Origin: Deltaproteobacteria bacterium
GTDB lineage: Bacteria > Bdellovibrionota > JACOXK01
Direction: 5' to 3'
Length of the DNA stretch: 64,000 bases
Assembly: GCA_016186995.1 (NCBI GenBank)
Contig: JACPKQ010000022.1
Span: 62,001-126,000 of the forward strand
Translations under genes and position numbers: made by a program
Shown here: positions 1-9,153 of the stretch, in pieces
Layout of the letters: every line of letters starts with the position of its first letter
Position numbering within the stretch: position 1 is the first letter of the stretch
Notes under the pieces: model-generated
What the model was told of the DNA's origin: nothing
Database searches by the model: none
What the model saw: the letters and a program-made list of their open reading frames with translations, nothing else

Positions 1-17
1 GATACGAATGAAAGATT

Positions 18-395
18 ATGTGTGCGAGAAAAAACTCAGATGACTATACCGCAGAGGAACTAAAAGCCACCATTACGGCACAGTGGTTGGAGGACAAAAA
101 GCGAATTGACGCTGATCCAGCTTATGAATATCATCACGACAGAGATCGGGAATATAAGCGTCACCTGCACAACAAGGATTTGCAAAAACTATTTGGTCAT
201 GCTGCCTATTTATTTCGTGGTCTTCAGGAGGGTGATATGTTTATCTACCCAAATGAAAAAGGAGTCATTAGCAAAGTCTATCAGGAGATAGTGAAAAATG
301 GATATTTTACAGCCTCAAAAAGATACGAGAAAAAAATTAGTAACTGGCTCGCAAAAGCCGTTAGCAGACAAACGTATCGCAGATTTGAAAAGTAG
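18..395 (+). CDS. Hypothetical protein, 125 aa
   Basis: I do not recognise this protein. It is highly charged (many Lys, Glu, Asp, Tyr), with no signal peptide or membrane segment, so it is probably cytoplasmic. An in-frame TGA at 9-11 lies just before the ATG, so the ORF is complete even though it sits at the window edge; no good ribosome binding site is visible. The last 98 bases overlap the next gene in another frame. Either the two are translationally coupled or this ORF has been extended by a frameshift at its 3' end. It probably forms one transcript with the two genes that follow. Confidence 0.5.
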   Translation: MCARKNSDDYTAEELKATITAQWLEDKKRIDADPAYEYHHDRDREYKRHLHNKDLQKLFGHAAYLFRGLQEGDMFIYPNEKGVISKVYQEIVKNGYFTASKRYEKKISNWLAKAVSRQTYRRFEK

Positions 396-1017
396 CTTGT
401 ACGGAATTCGAGATGCAGCTAAGGATCTTCAAAAAAAGAACCCTGAACTTTTGCTTTATGAAGCCATGGACAGAGTTTGGGAAGATTATGCCGCTAAAAA
501 AGAATTGGATGTCCATATTGAGAATTTTAAAAAAATTGGACGTGTAAAAATACCAGGCACAAATATTCTGATGCCGCCCTTTGACTTTAAAGATGATCAT
601 GTGAAAGTTTGGTTCAATGAGCGCCTCTTAAGTTTAAAGAAAAATAATTCTAATTTAACATACGGACAATTCATTAAAAAGATCGCTGAAAAAATTGAAT
701 GCTATGATAGCGAACCTTCACATATTGCCAATGAAGAATTCCTTTTTATTTTCGGAGGTAAAATTGTGGCTATGGCCCCAGATTTATGGGAAATGGAAGA
801 ATTTGATTGGGATGATCCGGAAAGTCAAAAATGGTTAAAAGAAGAGGAAGAAAAAAGGATAAAAAAATACGGTAAACTTACCTATGAACAATATAATAAG
901 ATTGTTGAAATTAAGGAAACACTTCTAAAAGAAAATACAAATATAAAGGGTGTAAAAGCCTTTGATCTTGCTTGGGAAAAAGTAACTGGAAAAAAGTTAT
1001 CAATCATAGAAAAATGA
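298..1017 (+). CDS. Hypothetical protein, 239 aa
   Basis: Not recognised. The protein is acidic/basic mixed, mostly helical in appearance, with a Glu/Lys-rich stretch around residues 180-200, and has no export signal. The ATG at 298 is preceded by AGGAG (283-287) at 10 nt, which supports this start inside the upstream ORF. Its TGA overlaps the ATG of the next gene in an ATGA junction (1014-1017), so the two are co-translated. No homology-based function can be offered; the neighbour is a DUF5680 protein, also of unknown function. Confidence 0.6.
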   Translation: MDILQPQKDTRKKLVTGSQKPLADKRIADLKSSLYGIRDAAKDLQKKNPELLLYEAMDRVWEDYAAKKELDVHIENFKKIGRVKIPGTNILMPPFDFKDDHVKVWFNERLLSLKKNNSNLTYGQFIKKIAEKIECYDSEPSHIANEEFLFIFGGKIVAMAPDLWEMEEFDWDDPESQKWLKEEEEKRIKKYGKLTYEQYNKIVEIKETLLKENTNIKGVKAFDLAWEKVTGKKLSIIEK

Positions 1018-1478
1018 ATTTAGAACAATTTATTATTAAAGCAAAAGCCAATGGATGGGTTGGTGTTCTAAAAGGTGGAAAGAAAATAGCGGCTTCTCGA
1101 AAGGGATCTTATGACATTATTTATGATGAAAGGGATTTCCATTATCACGATTCATTTGTTGGATTCTCAGATTTTTGTGGTCAGGAACATATAACTTATA
1201 AAAATGAGCCGGTTTGGAGTATGGTTTACTATGGTTATCTTTTAGAACCCAAGAAATTTACCGGAGATGAAGCGGTTACAATTCTGAAGAAGGCACTTTC
1301 AAAAATGTATCAAGAAGAGAATCGTTTCCTAGGAGGATTCTATTTTTCAGATAGTCCCTATGAATATCGTGACATGAATTTTGGTGATTATAAACGATTT
1401 AATGGTATAGAAAAAATATTCAAAAAAAAAGAATTGGTATATGAGCTCATCTACTGTGGAGGTACAGTAAGGAAATAG
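1014..1478 (+). CDS. DUF5680 domain-containing protein
   Basis: The protein resembles the DUF5680 family: an N-terminal short helix (NLEQFIIKAKANGW), a Gly/Lys-rich turn, then the aromatic pattern around GFSDFCGQE and PVWSMVYYGY, and a C-terminal helix before the final beta strand. The function of this family is not known. I start it at ATG 1014, which forms ATGA with the upstream stop; an in-frame ATG at 972 would overlap the previous gene by 46 bases and gives 14 residues that do not fit the family. About 155 aa, the usual size. Cytoplasmic. Confidence 0.7.
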   Translation: MNLEQFIIKAKANGWVGVLKGGKKIAASRKGSYDIIYDERDFHYHDSFVGFSDFCGQEHITYKNEPVWSMVYYGYLLEPKKFTGDEAVTILKKALSKMYQEENRFLGGFYFSDSPYEYRDMNFGDYKRFNGIEKIFKKKELVYELIYCGGTVRK

Positions 1479-1555
1479 GTTACACGCCAGCTCTTTCCAA
1501 TGGACTATAGGTCATCTGAAATATGCCATTTCATCTTAATTTAATTACAAGAAAA

Positions 1556-1579
1556 GATTCCTGCCTTCGCAGGGATGAC
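1556..1579. repeat. Short palindromic repeat (CCTGC-CGCAGG hairpin type)
   Basis: A copy of the dispersed hairpin repeat whose common form here reads GATTCCCGCCTTCGCGGGAATGAC. This copy has TGC/GCA in place of CGC/GCG in the stem, so pairing is kept. It lies in the 117-base gap between the DUF5680 gene and dnaB, which converge. Confidence 0.7.
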
Positions 1580-1595
1580 CCTTTAATTCAACATG

Positions 1596-2912
1596 TTACT
1601 CAGACATGAGATTTTCAAAACTTGTGTATTGATTAAGAAAGGCAAGGCGTGTCATACCTGTAGGGCCGTTTCTTTGTTTTGCAATGAGAATTTCAGCGGT
1701 GCCTTTAAATTCAGAATCTTTATTATAAACTTCATCACGATAGATAAACATAATGATGTCACTATCCTGTTCTATGGCTCCCGATTCACGAAGATCGGCC
1801 ATCATGGGGCGTTTGTCTTGTCGTGCTTCAACAGCACGGTTGAGCTGTGAAAGCGCAATAACGGGTACTTGTAATTCTTTAGCTAATGCTTTCAGAGAAC
1901 GTGAAATTTCAGAAATTTCTCTTTCTCTTGATTCAGCACGAATTCTTCCCTGCATGAGTTGAAGATAGTCCACAACGACAAGTGCAATATTTTCTCTGGC
2001 TTTAAGTCTTCGACATTTTGCTTTCATTTCTAAAACACCAATGCCTGGTGTATCATCAATAAAAATAGGAGCTTCTGCTAAGTAGCCCGCAGCCTTAGTA
2101 AGTTTTGGCCAATCTGAATCTTGCAAATTTCCAATTCTTAAGCGCGAGGCATCGACTTTAGAAATGGAAGTTAAAAGGCGTGTGCCAACTTGTTCTTTTG
2201 ACATTTCAAGCGAGAAGAAAATACAAGGTTTTTTCGTTGCCATGGAGGCTTGTTGTAAAATATTTAAAGCAAAGCTTGTTTTTCCCATGGAAGGACGTCC
2301 TGCAATAACAATAAGGTCTGATTTCTGAAACCCTGATGTCATACGATCTAAATCGGTAAAACCTGTGGGCACTCCAATGATGGATTGTTTTCTTTCGTGA
2401 AGTTCTTCAATAGTTTTAAAAGACTCTTTAATAATATCTTTAATGGGTACAAAACTAGGCCTTGATTGAGCATCTGTTACTTCAAAAAGAGAAGCTTCTG
2501 CATAATCTAAAAAATCTTCAATATTGGCAGAATCGTCATAGCCTCGATTCACAATATCATTAGCAACAGAAACAAGACGTCTTAAAAGGGCCTTTTCATG
2601 AACAATTTTTGCGTAACTTTTGATGTTTGAAGCGGTGGGTATATTTTCAACAAGCGTAGCAAGATAGGCAGCCCCGCCAACATGATCTAAAACATTTTTT
2701 GATTTTAAATTTTCAGTGAGAGTAATGAGATCGGCAGGCTCACCTTTTTCAGAAAGTTCGATAAGAGCATTATAGATAGTATTATGCGCTTTTTTATAGA
2801 AATCATCGCTGCGTATGATATCAGCAACTTCATTTAAAGCTTCGTTTTCAAGAAGGATGGCCCCAAGTACCGACTTTTCAGCTTCAAGATTTTGTGGGGG
2901 GATTCTTTCCAT
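1596..2912 (-). CDS. dnaB: Replicative DNA helicase DnaB
   Basis: Hexameric 5'-3' helicase that unwinds DNA at the replication fork. The N-terminal DnaB domain (about residues 1-105) binds primase and other partners; the RecA-like motor follows, with Walker A GRPSMGKTS at 205-213 and the Walker B/H2 region VVVDYLQLM downstream; the arginine-finger part GPTGMTRLAF is near the end. 438 aa is within the family range (440-470), with no intein. The ATG overlaps the rplI stop by one base (TAATG), so it is translated with L9. It is the last gene of rpsF-DUF2232-rplI-dnaB, a common arrangement. Confidence 0.97.
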   Translation of the reverse strand: MERIPPQNLEAEKSVLGAILLENEALNEVADIIRSDDFYKKAHNTIYNALIELSEKGEPADLITLTENLKSKNVLDHVGGAAYLATLVENIPTASNIKSYAKIVHEKALLRRLVSVANDIVNRGYDDSANIEDFLDYAEASLFEVTDAQSRPSFVPIKDIIKESFKTIEELHERKQSIIGVPTGFTDLDRMTSGFQKSDLIVIAGRPSMGKTSFALNILQQASMATKKPCIFFSLEMSKEQVGTRLLTSISKVDASRLRIGNLQDSDWPKLTKAAGYLAEAPIFIDDTPGIGVLEMKAKCRRLKARENIALVVVDYLQLMQGRIRAESREREISEISRSLKALAKELQVPVIALSQLNRAVEARQDKRPMMADLRESGAIEQDSDIIMFIYRDEVYNKDSEFKGTAEILIAKQRNGPTGMTRLAFLNQYTSFENLMSE

Positions 2913-3361
2913 TATTTATCTTTTTCAACTACCCAAACCTTGATTGTGGCCGTGACATCTTTTGAAAGCTTTACAGGCACGTTATAAATACCTAATTTTT
3001 TAATAGGCTCTTCAATGACAATATCTTTTTTATCAATGTCAAAGCCTTCGTTGCGAAGAACTTCTTCAACATCCATAGCAGTCACCGTTCCAAAAAGTTT
3101 TTCTTCTTCGCCCACTTTTTTACTAATAGTGCAAGAAAAGTTTTCAAGTTTATTTTTGAGTTCTTGAGCTTGTTTTTCTCTTTTCTTCATACGAGAATCA
3201 ATAACTTTCTTTTGGTGGTCTAAAACTGTTAAGTTTTTTGTGGTTGCCGTGACAGCAAGCTTATTTGGAAATAAATAATTTCTTGCAAAACCCGGTTTAA
3301 CGTTCACGAGTTCACCTGCGGAACCTACTTTTTCGACATTTTCTTGTAAAATAACTTTCAT
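2912..3361 (-). CDS. rplI: 50S ribosomal protein bL9
   Basis: Ribosomal large-subunit protein binding 23S rRNA near the L1 stalk. The N-terminal RNA-binding domain has the family signature (MKVILQENVEKVGSAGELV, then GFARNYLFP), followed by a long connecting helix and the C-terminal domain. 149 aa, normal length. A strong AGGAG lies 8 bases upstream of the ATG; the ATG overlaps the stop of the DUF2232 gene as ATGA (3358-3361), and its own stop overlaps the dnaB start, so all three are tightly coupled. Confidence 0.97.
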   Translation of the reverse strand: MKVILQENVEKVGSAGELVNVKPGFARNYLFPNKLAVTATTKNLTVLDHQKKVIDSRMKKREKQAQELKNKLENFSCTISKKVGEEEKLFGTVTAMDVEEVLRNEGFDIDKKDIVIEEPIKKLGIYNVPVKLSKDVTATIKVWVVEKDK

Positions 3362-4341
3362 AAGAGACTCCTTTTTGACGCATTATTATAACGATTTCTA
3401 AAATCAAACCATACATCACAAAACCCAATCATCATAGGCAAATTAATCAGTATATGAGAAAAGATATCCTCACCCGTTGGAAGTGGTATATTAATAAGGC
3501 TTAAAAGCGCTAAAAATAGTATTTGAAAAAGAAAAGGAAGCTTTCTTCTTTCAAACATGAAAGAAAATACAGAAAGCCCTTGAAGAAAGTAAATAAAAAG
3601 ACACACTCTTAAAAAATTACTTCCTATAACCACAAAAGGTTCTTTGTCGAAGATAATAGGTAAAAAACTCACAATCAATACCCAAATCATAAACTCAGGA
3701 GCTTTCCACATTTTAAGATTTTCTTTTTTTGAAAAAAGTTTTGTAGACCACTTTCTTAAAAGAAGAATATTAATCAAAGCAAAGAGAAGTGAAAAAGCAA
3801 TGATATAACTTGGAGCTTGATTTAAAATGCCTGTTGCCATTTCATGTGGCTGTTTCCACATTTTTTTAATTTCTACGTTTTTGTTTAGTTTTTCTAAAAA
3901 GCGAGGCTCTGCATTTAAAATCTTTTGTGAGCTTTGTATATAAGTAGTAAGTCCGTGATGGATGTTTTCATAATTAAGCCCTACTTTAGAAATAAGAAAA
4001 AAACTAAGAATAAAAAGAGAAAGTCCTGTGCTTTGTAAAATAAGTTGTGAGGTTAAAACTTTTTTCGAGGTTTGAAGCATAACAAAAACAAGAAAAGATC
4101 CTACAAAAACAGAATAAATCAAAAAAGCATTCATGTTGTTCATAATGAACAAAGTAAGAATGGAACTTAAAGCAAAACTTAAGAGTGCAAAAGGCTTTCC
4201 CTTTTTAGCAAGAATATAAAAGTGAGGTGCAGGTGCCAAGAGTGCACCTACCAAAGTTGCAAAAAGAAATGAAGAAGCGCATGCATAGAAAAGACACTCA
4301 ATGTATGTTTTTAAATTTTTCTTAAAATGTGATTGTGACAT
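3358..4341 (-). CDS. DUF2232 family integral membrane protein
   Basis: Polytopic inner-membrane protein with about eight hydrophobic segments and a short soluble loop (about residues 120-165). The sequence and its location between rpsF and rplI match the DUF2232/YybS family that sits in ribosomal operons of many Firmicutes and deltaproteobacteria. Function is unknown; some relatives resemble substrate-binding membrane subunits of ECF transporters. It starts 9 bases after the rpsF stop and its stop overlaps rplI, so it is expressed with the ribosomal genes. Confidence 0.8.
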   Translation of the reverse strand: MSQSHFKKNLKTYIECLFYACASSFLFATLVGALLAPAPHFYILAKKGKPFALLSFALSSILTLFIMNNMNAFLIYSVFVGSFLVFVMLQTSKKVLTSQLILQSTGLSLFILSFFLISKVGLNYENIHHGLTTYIQSSQKILNAEPRFLEKLNKNVEIKKMWKQPHEMATGILNQAPSYIIAFSLLFALINILLLRKWSTKLFSKKENLKMWKAPEFMIWVLIVSFLPIIFDKEPFVVIGSNFLRVCLFIYFLQGLSVFSFMFERRKLPFLFQILFLALLSLINIPLPTGEDIFSHILINLPMMIGFCDVWFDFRNRYNNASKRSLL

Positions 4342-4350
4342 ATTTAAAAC

Positions 4351-4626
4351 TTACTTTTCTTTTTTAACAGTCAGATAACGTAAAACTTGGGGTTGAATGC
4401 GTAACCACTTTGTTAAAGGATCAATTTTATCCGATCCAGCATCATATAAAAAATAAGAGTAGGTTCCCTTTGTTTCTCCACGAATAGTAGAGGCTAATGT
4501 TTTAGAGCCCCAATTTTCATGTTGTATAATTTTACCCACTGTTTTCTCAATGAAAGATCTTATTTCATCGATTTCTTTAGTAGAGCTTTGGGGTTTTGTG
4601 ACAATAACGGTTTCGTAATGATTCAT
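4351..4626 (-). CDS. rpsF: 30S ribosomal protein bS6
   Basis: Small-subunit platform protein that normally binds as a heterodimer with bS18. Family features are the N-terminal YETVIVTKP strand, the KIIQHENWGSKTLA segment and the closing strand RYLTVKKEK. 91 aa, slightly short because the acidic C-terminal tail of many S6 proteins is missing. AAGGAG lies 8 bases before the ATG. Unusually, the next gene is DUF2232 after 9 bases, leaving no room for rpsR, which normally follows. Confidence 0.95.
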   Translation of the reverse strand: MNHYETVIVTKPQSSTKEIDEIRSFIEKTVGKIIQHENWGSKTLASTIRGETKGTYSYFLYDAGSDKIDPLTKWLRIQPQVLRYLTVKKEK

Positions 4627-4648
4627 GACAATCTCCTTTTGGTTTAAA

Positions 4649-4671
4649 GCACTTTAAACTATTTAAAGTGC
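4649..4671. promoter_or_regulatory. Perfect inverted repeat in rpsF leader
   Basis: GCACTTTAAA and TTTAAAGTGC form a 10-bp stem with a 3-base loop, located 22 bases upstream of the rpsF start and 22 bases beyond the upstream epimerase-like stop. On the minus strand it is followed by only a short T run (TTT), so it is a weak terminator at best; it could equally be an operator or a leader structure. It does not show the conserved loop of the described S6:S18 leader motif. Confidence 0.45.
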
Positions 4672-4693
4672 AAGGATGCTTGTTTTTCTACCT

Positions 4694-5668
4694 CTATTTT
4701 TTGGATTTTACAAGTGATTGAAGGGTTTTTTTAAGGTCAAATCCAAGACAATCATCCCCTAAGTATTGGCTTATGAGTGAGTTACTAATAATACAAGGGT
4801 ATTTGAGATACTCGAAAAGATATTCTGGAAAGGGGCTTCCTAGTTTTTTAAGAAACTGTGCAATCGGTGAAATAATAGAAAGGGGAAGGGGCCAACCTTC
4901 ATTACCACAAAGAGAAAGTGCATCTCTTATAAGGATGGTGTTGGAGGGGGCTACGTTGTACACTCCTGTCGGAAGTTCTTTCAAAGATCGACCTAAAATA
5001 TGAGCCATGTCCTCCTCATGAATAAATTGAAAAGCGGGGTTGTAATCTAAGGGGTAGGGAGATCTTTTATGGGTGAGGTACTGGGTCATGGTATTGCTAA
5101 TGTGGGTACCCACAATATTGCAGGGGCGCAAAACAACCATTTTAATTTTATTTTGATTTTTCCACATCCAGTTTGTGGCTGTAAAATCTGTTTCAACAAC
5201 ATCGCGCAAATCTGCAAATTGAATGCTTGCTTTAAGTGGGGCCTCTTCATCTAAAAAGGCGGGGTTGTCAGCGCTTGCACCATATACGTGAAAAGTGCTT
5301 AAAAAAACAATTTTAGAAACACCCAAAGAAAGTGCTAAATCAAAAATTTGTTTGGTTCCTACAAGACCAAAATCAATTCGTTCAGAAAAATGGGTAGAAA
5401 TATTGAGAGTTGCATGACTCAATCTTCCTAAATGAAATAGGGTATCAAAGGAGTGATTGCGAAAAAGTTTTTCAAATTCATTTCTAGTGTAACGTATTTT
5501 TTGGTAGGAAATACCATCATCTTTTTTAGATTTTTTTAAACTTCGAGAATCTATCCCAATAATTTTTATGTTAGGAAATGTTTTTTTAAGAACCTGTGCT
5601 GTAAGCTGTGCCAATCCACCAGCCATACCAATAATGAGGATAGATTGAATATTATTTTCTGCTTTCAT
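4694..5668 (-). CDS. NAD(P)-binding extended-SDR-like protein, active-site residues missing
   Basis: Rossmann-fold protein related to NAD-dependent epimerases/dehydratases: the nucleotide-binding loop GMAGGLAQ is near the N terminus and FLSTFHVYG marks the fourth strand. The catalytic YxxxK expected about 25 residues later is not visible (the segment reads DLRDVVETDFTA), so it may bind a nucleotide without classic epimerase chemistry. I start at ATG 5668 because AGGA lies 10 bases upstream; the ATG at 5677 is only one base from that AGGA. It overlaps the end of the acyltransferase gene. A similar pairing of SDR and acyltransferase occurs in other bacteria, suggesting lipid metabolism. Confidence 0.75.
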   Translation of the reverse strand: MKAENNIQSILIIGMAGGLAQLTAQVLKKTFPNIKIIGIDSRSLKKSKKDDGISYQKIRYTRNEFEKLFRNHSFDTLFHLGRLSHATLNISTHFSERIDFGLVGTKQIFDLALSLGVSKIVFLSTFHVYGASADNPAFLDEEAPLKASIQFADLRDVVETDFTATNWMWKNQNKIKMVVLRPCNIVGTHISNTMTQYLTHKRSPYPLDYNPAFQFIHEEDMAHILGRSLKELPTGVYNVAPSNTILIRDALSLCGNEGWPLPLSIISPIAQFLKKLGSPFPEYLFEYLKYPCIISNSLISQYLGDDCLGFDLKKTLQSLVKSKK

Positions 5669-6524
5669 TTTTAGCATGTCCTAAATAATTTCTTTTTTGC
5701 TTAAGTCCTGTTTGTATTAAATCATTGATTTCATTTTTAAGCTCTAAAACATGATTATTAATTTCTTTTTCTGTACTTTTTTGTGATGGTAAAGTTTCAA
5801 GAGAAAGAGGCTTTCCTATGTAAATATCAACGGGTGAGGGAAGTGGGATTAATGTTGGGGTTAAAGGCAGTACTGGGAGTTTGAGTAGTTTTGCTATTTT
5901 AGGAAAGTGAATAACATAAGGATAAAATTCTTCAGCACCCACAATGGCTATGGGAAGAATGCTCGTTTTTGTTTGAAGAGCTAATCTTAAAAAACCAGTT
6001 GTAAAATCCTGAAGTTTGTAAAATTGAGATGTTTCTTTAGCAATGCCTTTAACACCCTCTGGAAAAACAAGAATGTTTTCTTTTTTTTGAAGCAAATATA
6101 AACAATTTTTTCTATCTCCTAAAACATGCCCTGTTCCTGTAATAAGTTCTCCCACAAAAGGTATTGTAGGAACAAATCTTTCAATCATGCCTCTGACCAA
6201 GTGAGGTGGGTTTATTTCATAAATAAAGGCCATCATAGTAAGCAGTGCATCTATAGCCACTTGGCCGGAATGGTTTGCAATAATCATGTAGTTTTTATTT
6301 TCTAAATGGTTTTTATTGTGAAGCTTCACTCTAAAATAGTGTTTGTAGAAAAACCAAAAATATTCAAAACATTTTCTATGAGTATTTAAGTTTAAACCCC
6401 AAGGATCATTTTTTCCCTCGTACTGGATTTCAAGTGCATCATAAATCTCATCTAGTTTCTTTAAATCAGGTTGAAGATACTCCTGAGATAGTTTACTTAA
6501 ATACGATTTTAGACTGAGGTTCAT
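5652..6524 (-). CDS. Lysophospholipid acyltransferase family protein (MGAT-like)
   Basis: Membrane-associated acyltransferase that would move an acyl chain onto a glycerolipid acceptor. The block I motif is NHSGQVAIDALL, with six residues between His and Asp, as in the MGAT-like branch rather than the HX4D of classical PlsC. FPEGVKG is block III, the acceptor-phosphate site. 290 aa, no cleavable signal. It starts 22 bases after hppA and its 3' end overlaps the SDR-like gene by 17 bases. Substrate cannot be read from the sequence. Confidence 0.8.
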   Translation of the reverse strand: MNLSLKSYLSKLSQEYLQPDLKKLDEIYDALEIQYEGKNDPWGLNLNTHRKCFEYFWFFYKHYFRVKLHNKNHLENKNYMIIANHSGQVAIDALLTMMAFIYEINPPHLVRGMIERFVPTIPFVGELITGTGHVLGDRKNCLYLLQKKENILVFPEGVKGIAKETSQFYKLQDFTTGFLRLALQTKTSILPIAIVGAEEFYPYVIHFPKIAKLLKLPVLPLTPTLIPLPSPVDIYIGKPLSLETLPSQKSTEKEINNHVLELKNEINDLIQTGLKQKRNYLGHAKNESRK

Positions 6525-6546
6525 GTATTCTAGAATCCATACCCAC

Positions 6547-8577
6547 TTAGTGAATCCAAGGTGTCAAAGTTAAAAGCAAAGGTGCTATAACTAAGGAAAC
6601 AATAGCCATCAATTTAATAAGAATATTCATAGCTGGGCCTGATGTGTCTTTAAATGGATCTCCAACCGTGTCTCCAACAACAGCAGCTTTGTGAGCATCA
6701 CTTCCTTTCCCACCGTGAGCACCGCCTTCAATTAGTTTTTTAGCATTATCCCAAGCCCCCCCAGCATTTGCCATAAAAAGAGCCAAGAGAACTCCAGAAA
6801 CAGTTGAGCCTGCTAAAAGTCCACCAAGCGCTTCACGCCCAAGAATGATTCCAACAGTGACAGGGGTGATAACAGCAGTGAGTCCAGGAACGATCATTTT
6901 TTTTAAGGCAGCTTGCGTTGAGATTTCAATACAACGTGCTGAATCTGGTTTTGCTGTTCCTTGAAGTAAACCTTTAATTTCTTTGAACTGACGTCTTACT
7001 TCTTCAACCATACTGAAAGCAGCTTGTCCTACTGCACTCATAGTAAGGGCTCCAATAAAAAATGGGAGGGCTCCACCAATGAGAAGCCCTACCACAACAA
7101 AAGAGTTTGTAAGATCAATAGATTGAAGCTCTGCAGCTTTGCTATAAGCACTAAAAAGTGCAAGGGCGGTAAGAGCTGCTGAACCAATGGCGAACCCTTT
7201 TCCGATAGCGGCTGTTGTGTTTCCTAAAGCATCCAGGCCATCAGTAATTTTTCGTGTTTCAGGCCCCAAACCTGACATTTCTGTAATTCCACCTGCATTG
7301 TCAGCAATAGGACCATAAGCATCAACAGTCATAGTAACACCCACTGTTGCAAGCATACCTACAGCGGCCAGCCCAATACCATAGAGAGATGCAAAATTAT
7401 AAGAAACAATAATAGCCAGTCCAATGATGATTATAGGAAGAACACAGCTTTCCATACCTACAGCAAGACCTGTAATAATGTTTGTAGCTGGGCCTGTGCG
7501 ACTTGCCTCAGCAATTCTATGAATGGGTTTTGAAGATGTATAAATTTCAGTAACATATCCAATAAGAACTCCCGCTAAAGAACCTGCTAAGATCGCCCAG
7601 AAGGGACCCATGGCAGAAAAAGCTCTTCCATTATCACTGATTGTAAAATTCAAGCTTTTTACAATAAACCAAGAACCTACGAAAAGAATCAGCGCACTTA
7701 AAATGGGAACATAACGCAAAGCAGAGGCAGGTTTTAATTTTTTGAAAACGTTCATTGAAAAAATTCCAATAATAGAAGAAATCAAGCCTAAACTAATGAT
7801 AAGAAGAGGAAGGCTCATGGCAGCACTGACTGATTGTGAATAAACAGCAGATGTTGCACCAATAGCGATTGTGGCAATAACAGAACCCACATAAGATTCA
7901 AAAATATCAGCCCCCATACCTGCTGTGTCTCCGACGTTATCCCCAACGTTATCAGCAATGGTGGCTGGGTTTCGTGGGTCGTCTTCTGGAATACCCGCTT
8001 CAACTTTTCCAACAAGATCAGCACCTACGTCAGCAGCTTTGGTATAAATCCCACCACCGACACGCGCAAAAAGAGCAATAGAACTTGCCCCCATAGCAAA
8101 ACCGTTAATGTATTGAGCATTTTCTACATCCCCAAAAAACATGAAAAGAATACCCACCCCAATCAAGCCTAAACTTGCGACAGAAAGGCCCATGACAGAA
8201 CCACCTGAAAAGGCAACAAGCAAAGCGCTTGCTTGCCCATATTTATGAGCTGCTTCTGAACAGCGAACGTTAGCACTGGTTGCTGCTTTCATACCAAAAA
8301 AACCTGCAAGCATAGAACAGGCTGCACCACTTATAAAAGCGATGGCTGTTTGGGGTGCGATCTTCCAATAAAGAAGACCAAATACGACAGTAATAAAGAC
8401 AGCTAAATAGGTGTATTCTGTTTTTAAGAACACCATTGAGCCTTCATGAATAGCACCTGCAATTTCCCGCATTTTTTCGTTTCCGGCGGGTTGTTTTTTA
8501 ACAAAAAGGTAAATAAAAAGAGCTACAATGAGCCCTAACACTCCTAAATAAGGTGACCACATACTTAAGTTTTGCAT
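6547..8577 (-). CDS. hppA: Membrane-bound K+-dependent pyrophosphatase
   Basis: Hydrolyses pyrophosphate and pumps H+ and/or Na+ out of the cytoplasm. All hallmark motifs are present: [54 protein letters not shown] and [15 protein letters not shown]. The segment [10 protein letters not shown] carries Ala where K+-independent enzymes have Lys, so this belongs to the K+-dependent class; which ion is pumped cannot be decided by eye. 676 aa with about 16 membrane helices. AAAGGAG precedes the ATG. It follows pth by 22 bases, probably in one transcript with prs-rplY-pth. Confidence 0.95.
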   Translation of the reverse strand: MQNLSMWSPYLGVLGLIVALFIYLFVKKQPAGNEKMREIAGAIHEGSMVFLKTEYTYLAVFITVVFGLLYWKIAPQTAIAFISGAACSMLAGFFGMKAATSANVRCSEAAHKYGQASALLVAFSGGSVMGLSVASLGLIGVGILFMFFGDVENAQYINGFAMGASSIALFARVGGGIYTKAADVGADLVGKVEAGIPEDDPRNPATIADNVGDNVGDTAGMGADIFESYVGSVIATIAIGATSAVYSQSVSAAMSLPLLIISLGLISSIIGIFSMNVFKKLKPASALRYVPILSALILFVGSWFIVKSLNFTISDNGRAFSAMGPFWAILAGSLAGVLIGYVTEIYTSSKPIHRIAEASRTGPATNIITGLAVGMESCVLPIIIIGLAIIVSYNFASLYGIGLAAVGMLATVGVTMTVDAYGPIADNAGGITEMSGLGPETRKITDGLDALGNTTAAIGKGFAIGSAALTALALFSAYSKAAELQSIDLTNSFVVVGLLIGGALPFFIGALTMSAVGQAAFSMVEEVRRQFKEIKGLLQGTAKPDSARCIEISTQAALKKMIVPGLTAVITPVTVGIILGREALGGLLAGSTVSGVLLALFMANAGGAWDNAKKLIEGGAHGGKGSDAHKAAVVGDTVGDPFKDTSGPAMNILIKLMAIVSLVIAPLLLTLTPWIH

Positions 8578-8599
8578 TTTTTTCTCCTTTGATCCCGCA

Positions 8600-9148
8600 T
8601 CAAGTGCTAGATGACAATGGTGGTGTTTCTATAAATTTTTCAATTTCCCCTATAGCACGGTTTAAAATATCTTCCAATTCTTGTTTTTGTTCTTTGCTAA
8701 ACGGTCCTAAAACATAGTCACTCACGTCTTCTTTTGTAAAAGGTCTTCCAATACCTATTCGTAAGCGATGAAACTCATCAGTGTCAACATGTTCAAAAAT
8801 AGAACGCAAACCATTATGGCCTGCATGACCACCTGAAAACTTCATTTTGATTTTTCCAAAAGGAAAATCAATTTCATCATGGATGACAAGTACATCTTGT
8901 GGGGTTGCACCAAAAAAATGAATGGCCTCTTGAAGTGCTTCGCCACTGTTATTCATAAATGTTTGGGGTTTCATAAAAAGGACTTTGTGATTCTTTACGT
9001 TTTCTTGAGCCGTAAAAGATTTAAATTTTTTTTTTGAAAGTGGATAATGATGTTTCTCGCTTAAGGCGTCAAGTACCATAAATCCAATATTGTGACGCGT
9101 TTCTGCATATTTTTGGCCTGGGTTGCCAAGACCACAAATAATTTTCAA
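8600..9148 (-). CDS. pth: Peptidyl-tRNA hydrolase
   Basis: Releases peptides from peptidyl-tRNA that has dropped off the ribosome. GLGNPGQKY and the catalytic His19 in RHNIGFMV are at the N terminus; [13 protein letters not shown], the HDEIDFPFG strand and [13 protein letters not shown] are typical. 182 aa, normal. It begins 5 bases after rplY, in the classical prs-rplY-pth order. Confidence 0.97.
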   Translation of the reverse strand: MKIICGLGNPGQKYAETRHNIGFMVLDALSEKHHYPLSKKKFKSFTAQENVKNHKVLFMKPQTFMNNSGEALQEAIHFFGATPQDVLVIHDEIDFPFGKIKMKFSGGHAGHNGLRSIFEHVDTDEFHRLRIGIGRPFTKEDVSDYVLGPFSKEQKQELEDILNRAIGEIEKFIETPPLSSST

Positions 9149-9153
9149 GGGAT

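Noticed and set aside
4649-4671. S6:S18-binding leader RNA motif before rpsF
   Set aside because: The hairpin is simple with a 3-base loop and has none of the conserved unpaired bases of that motif.
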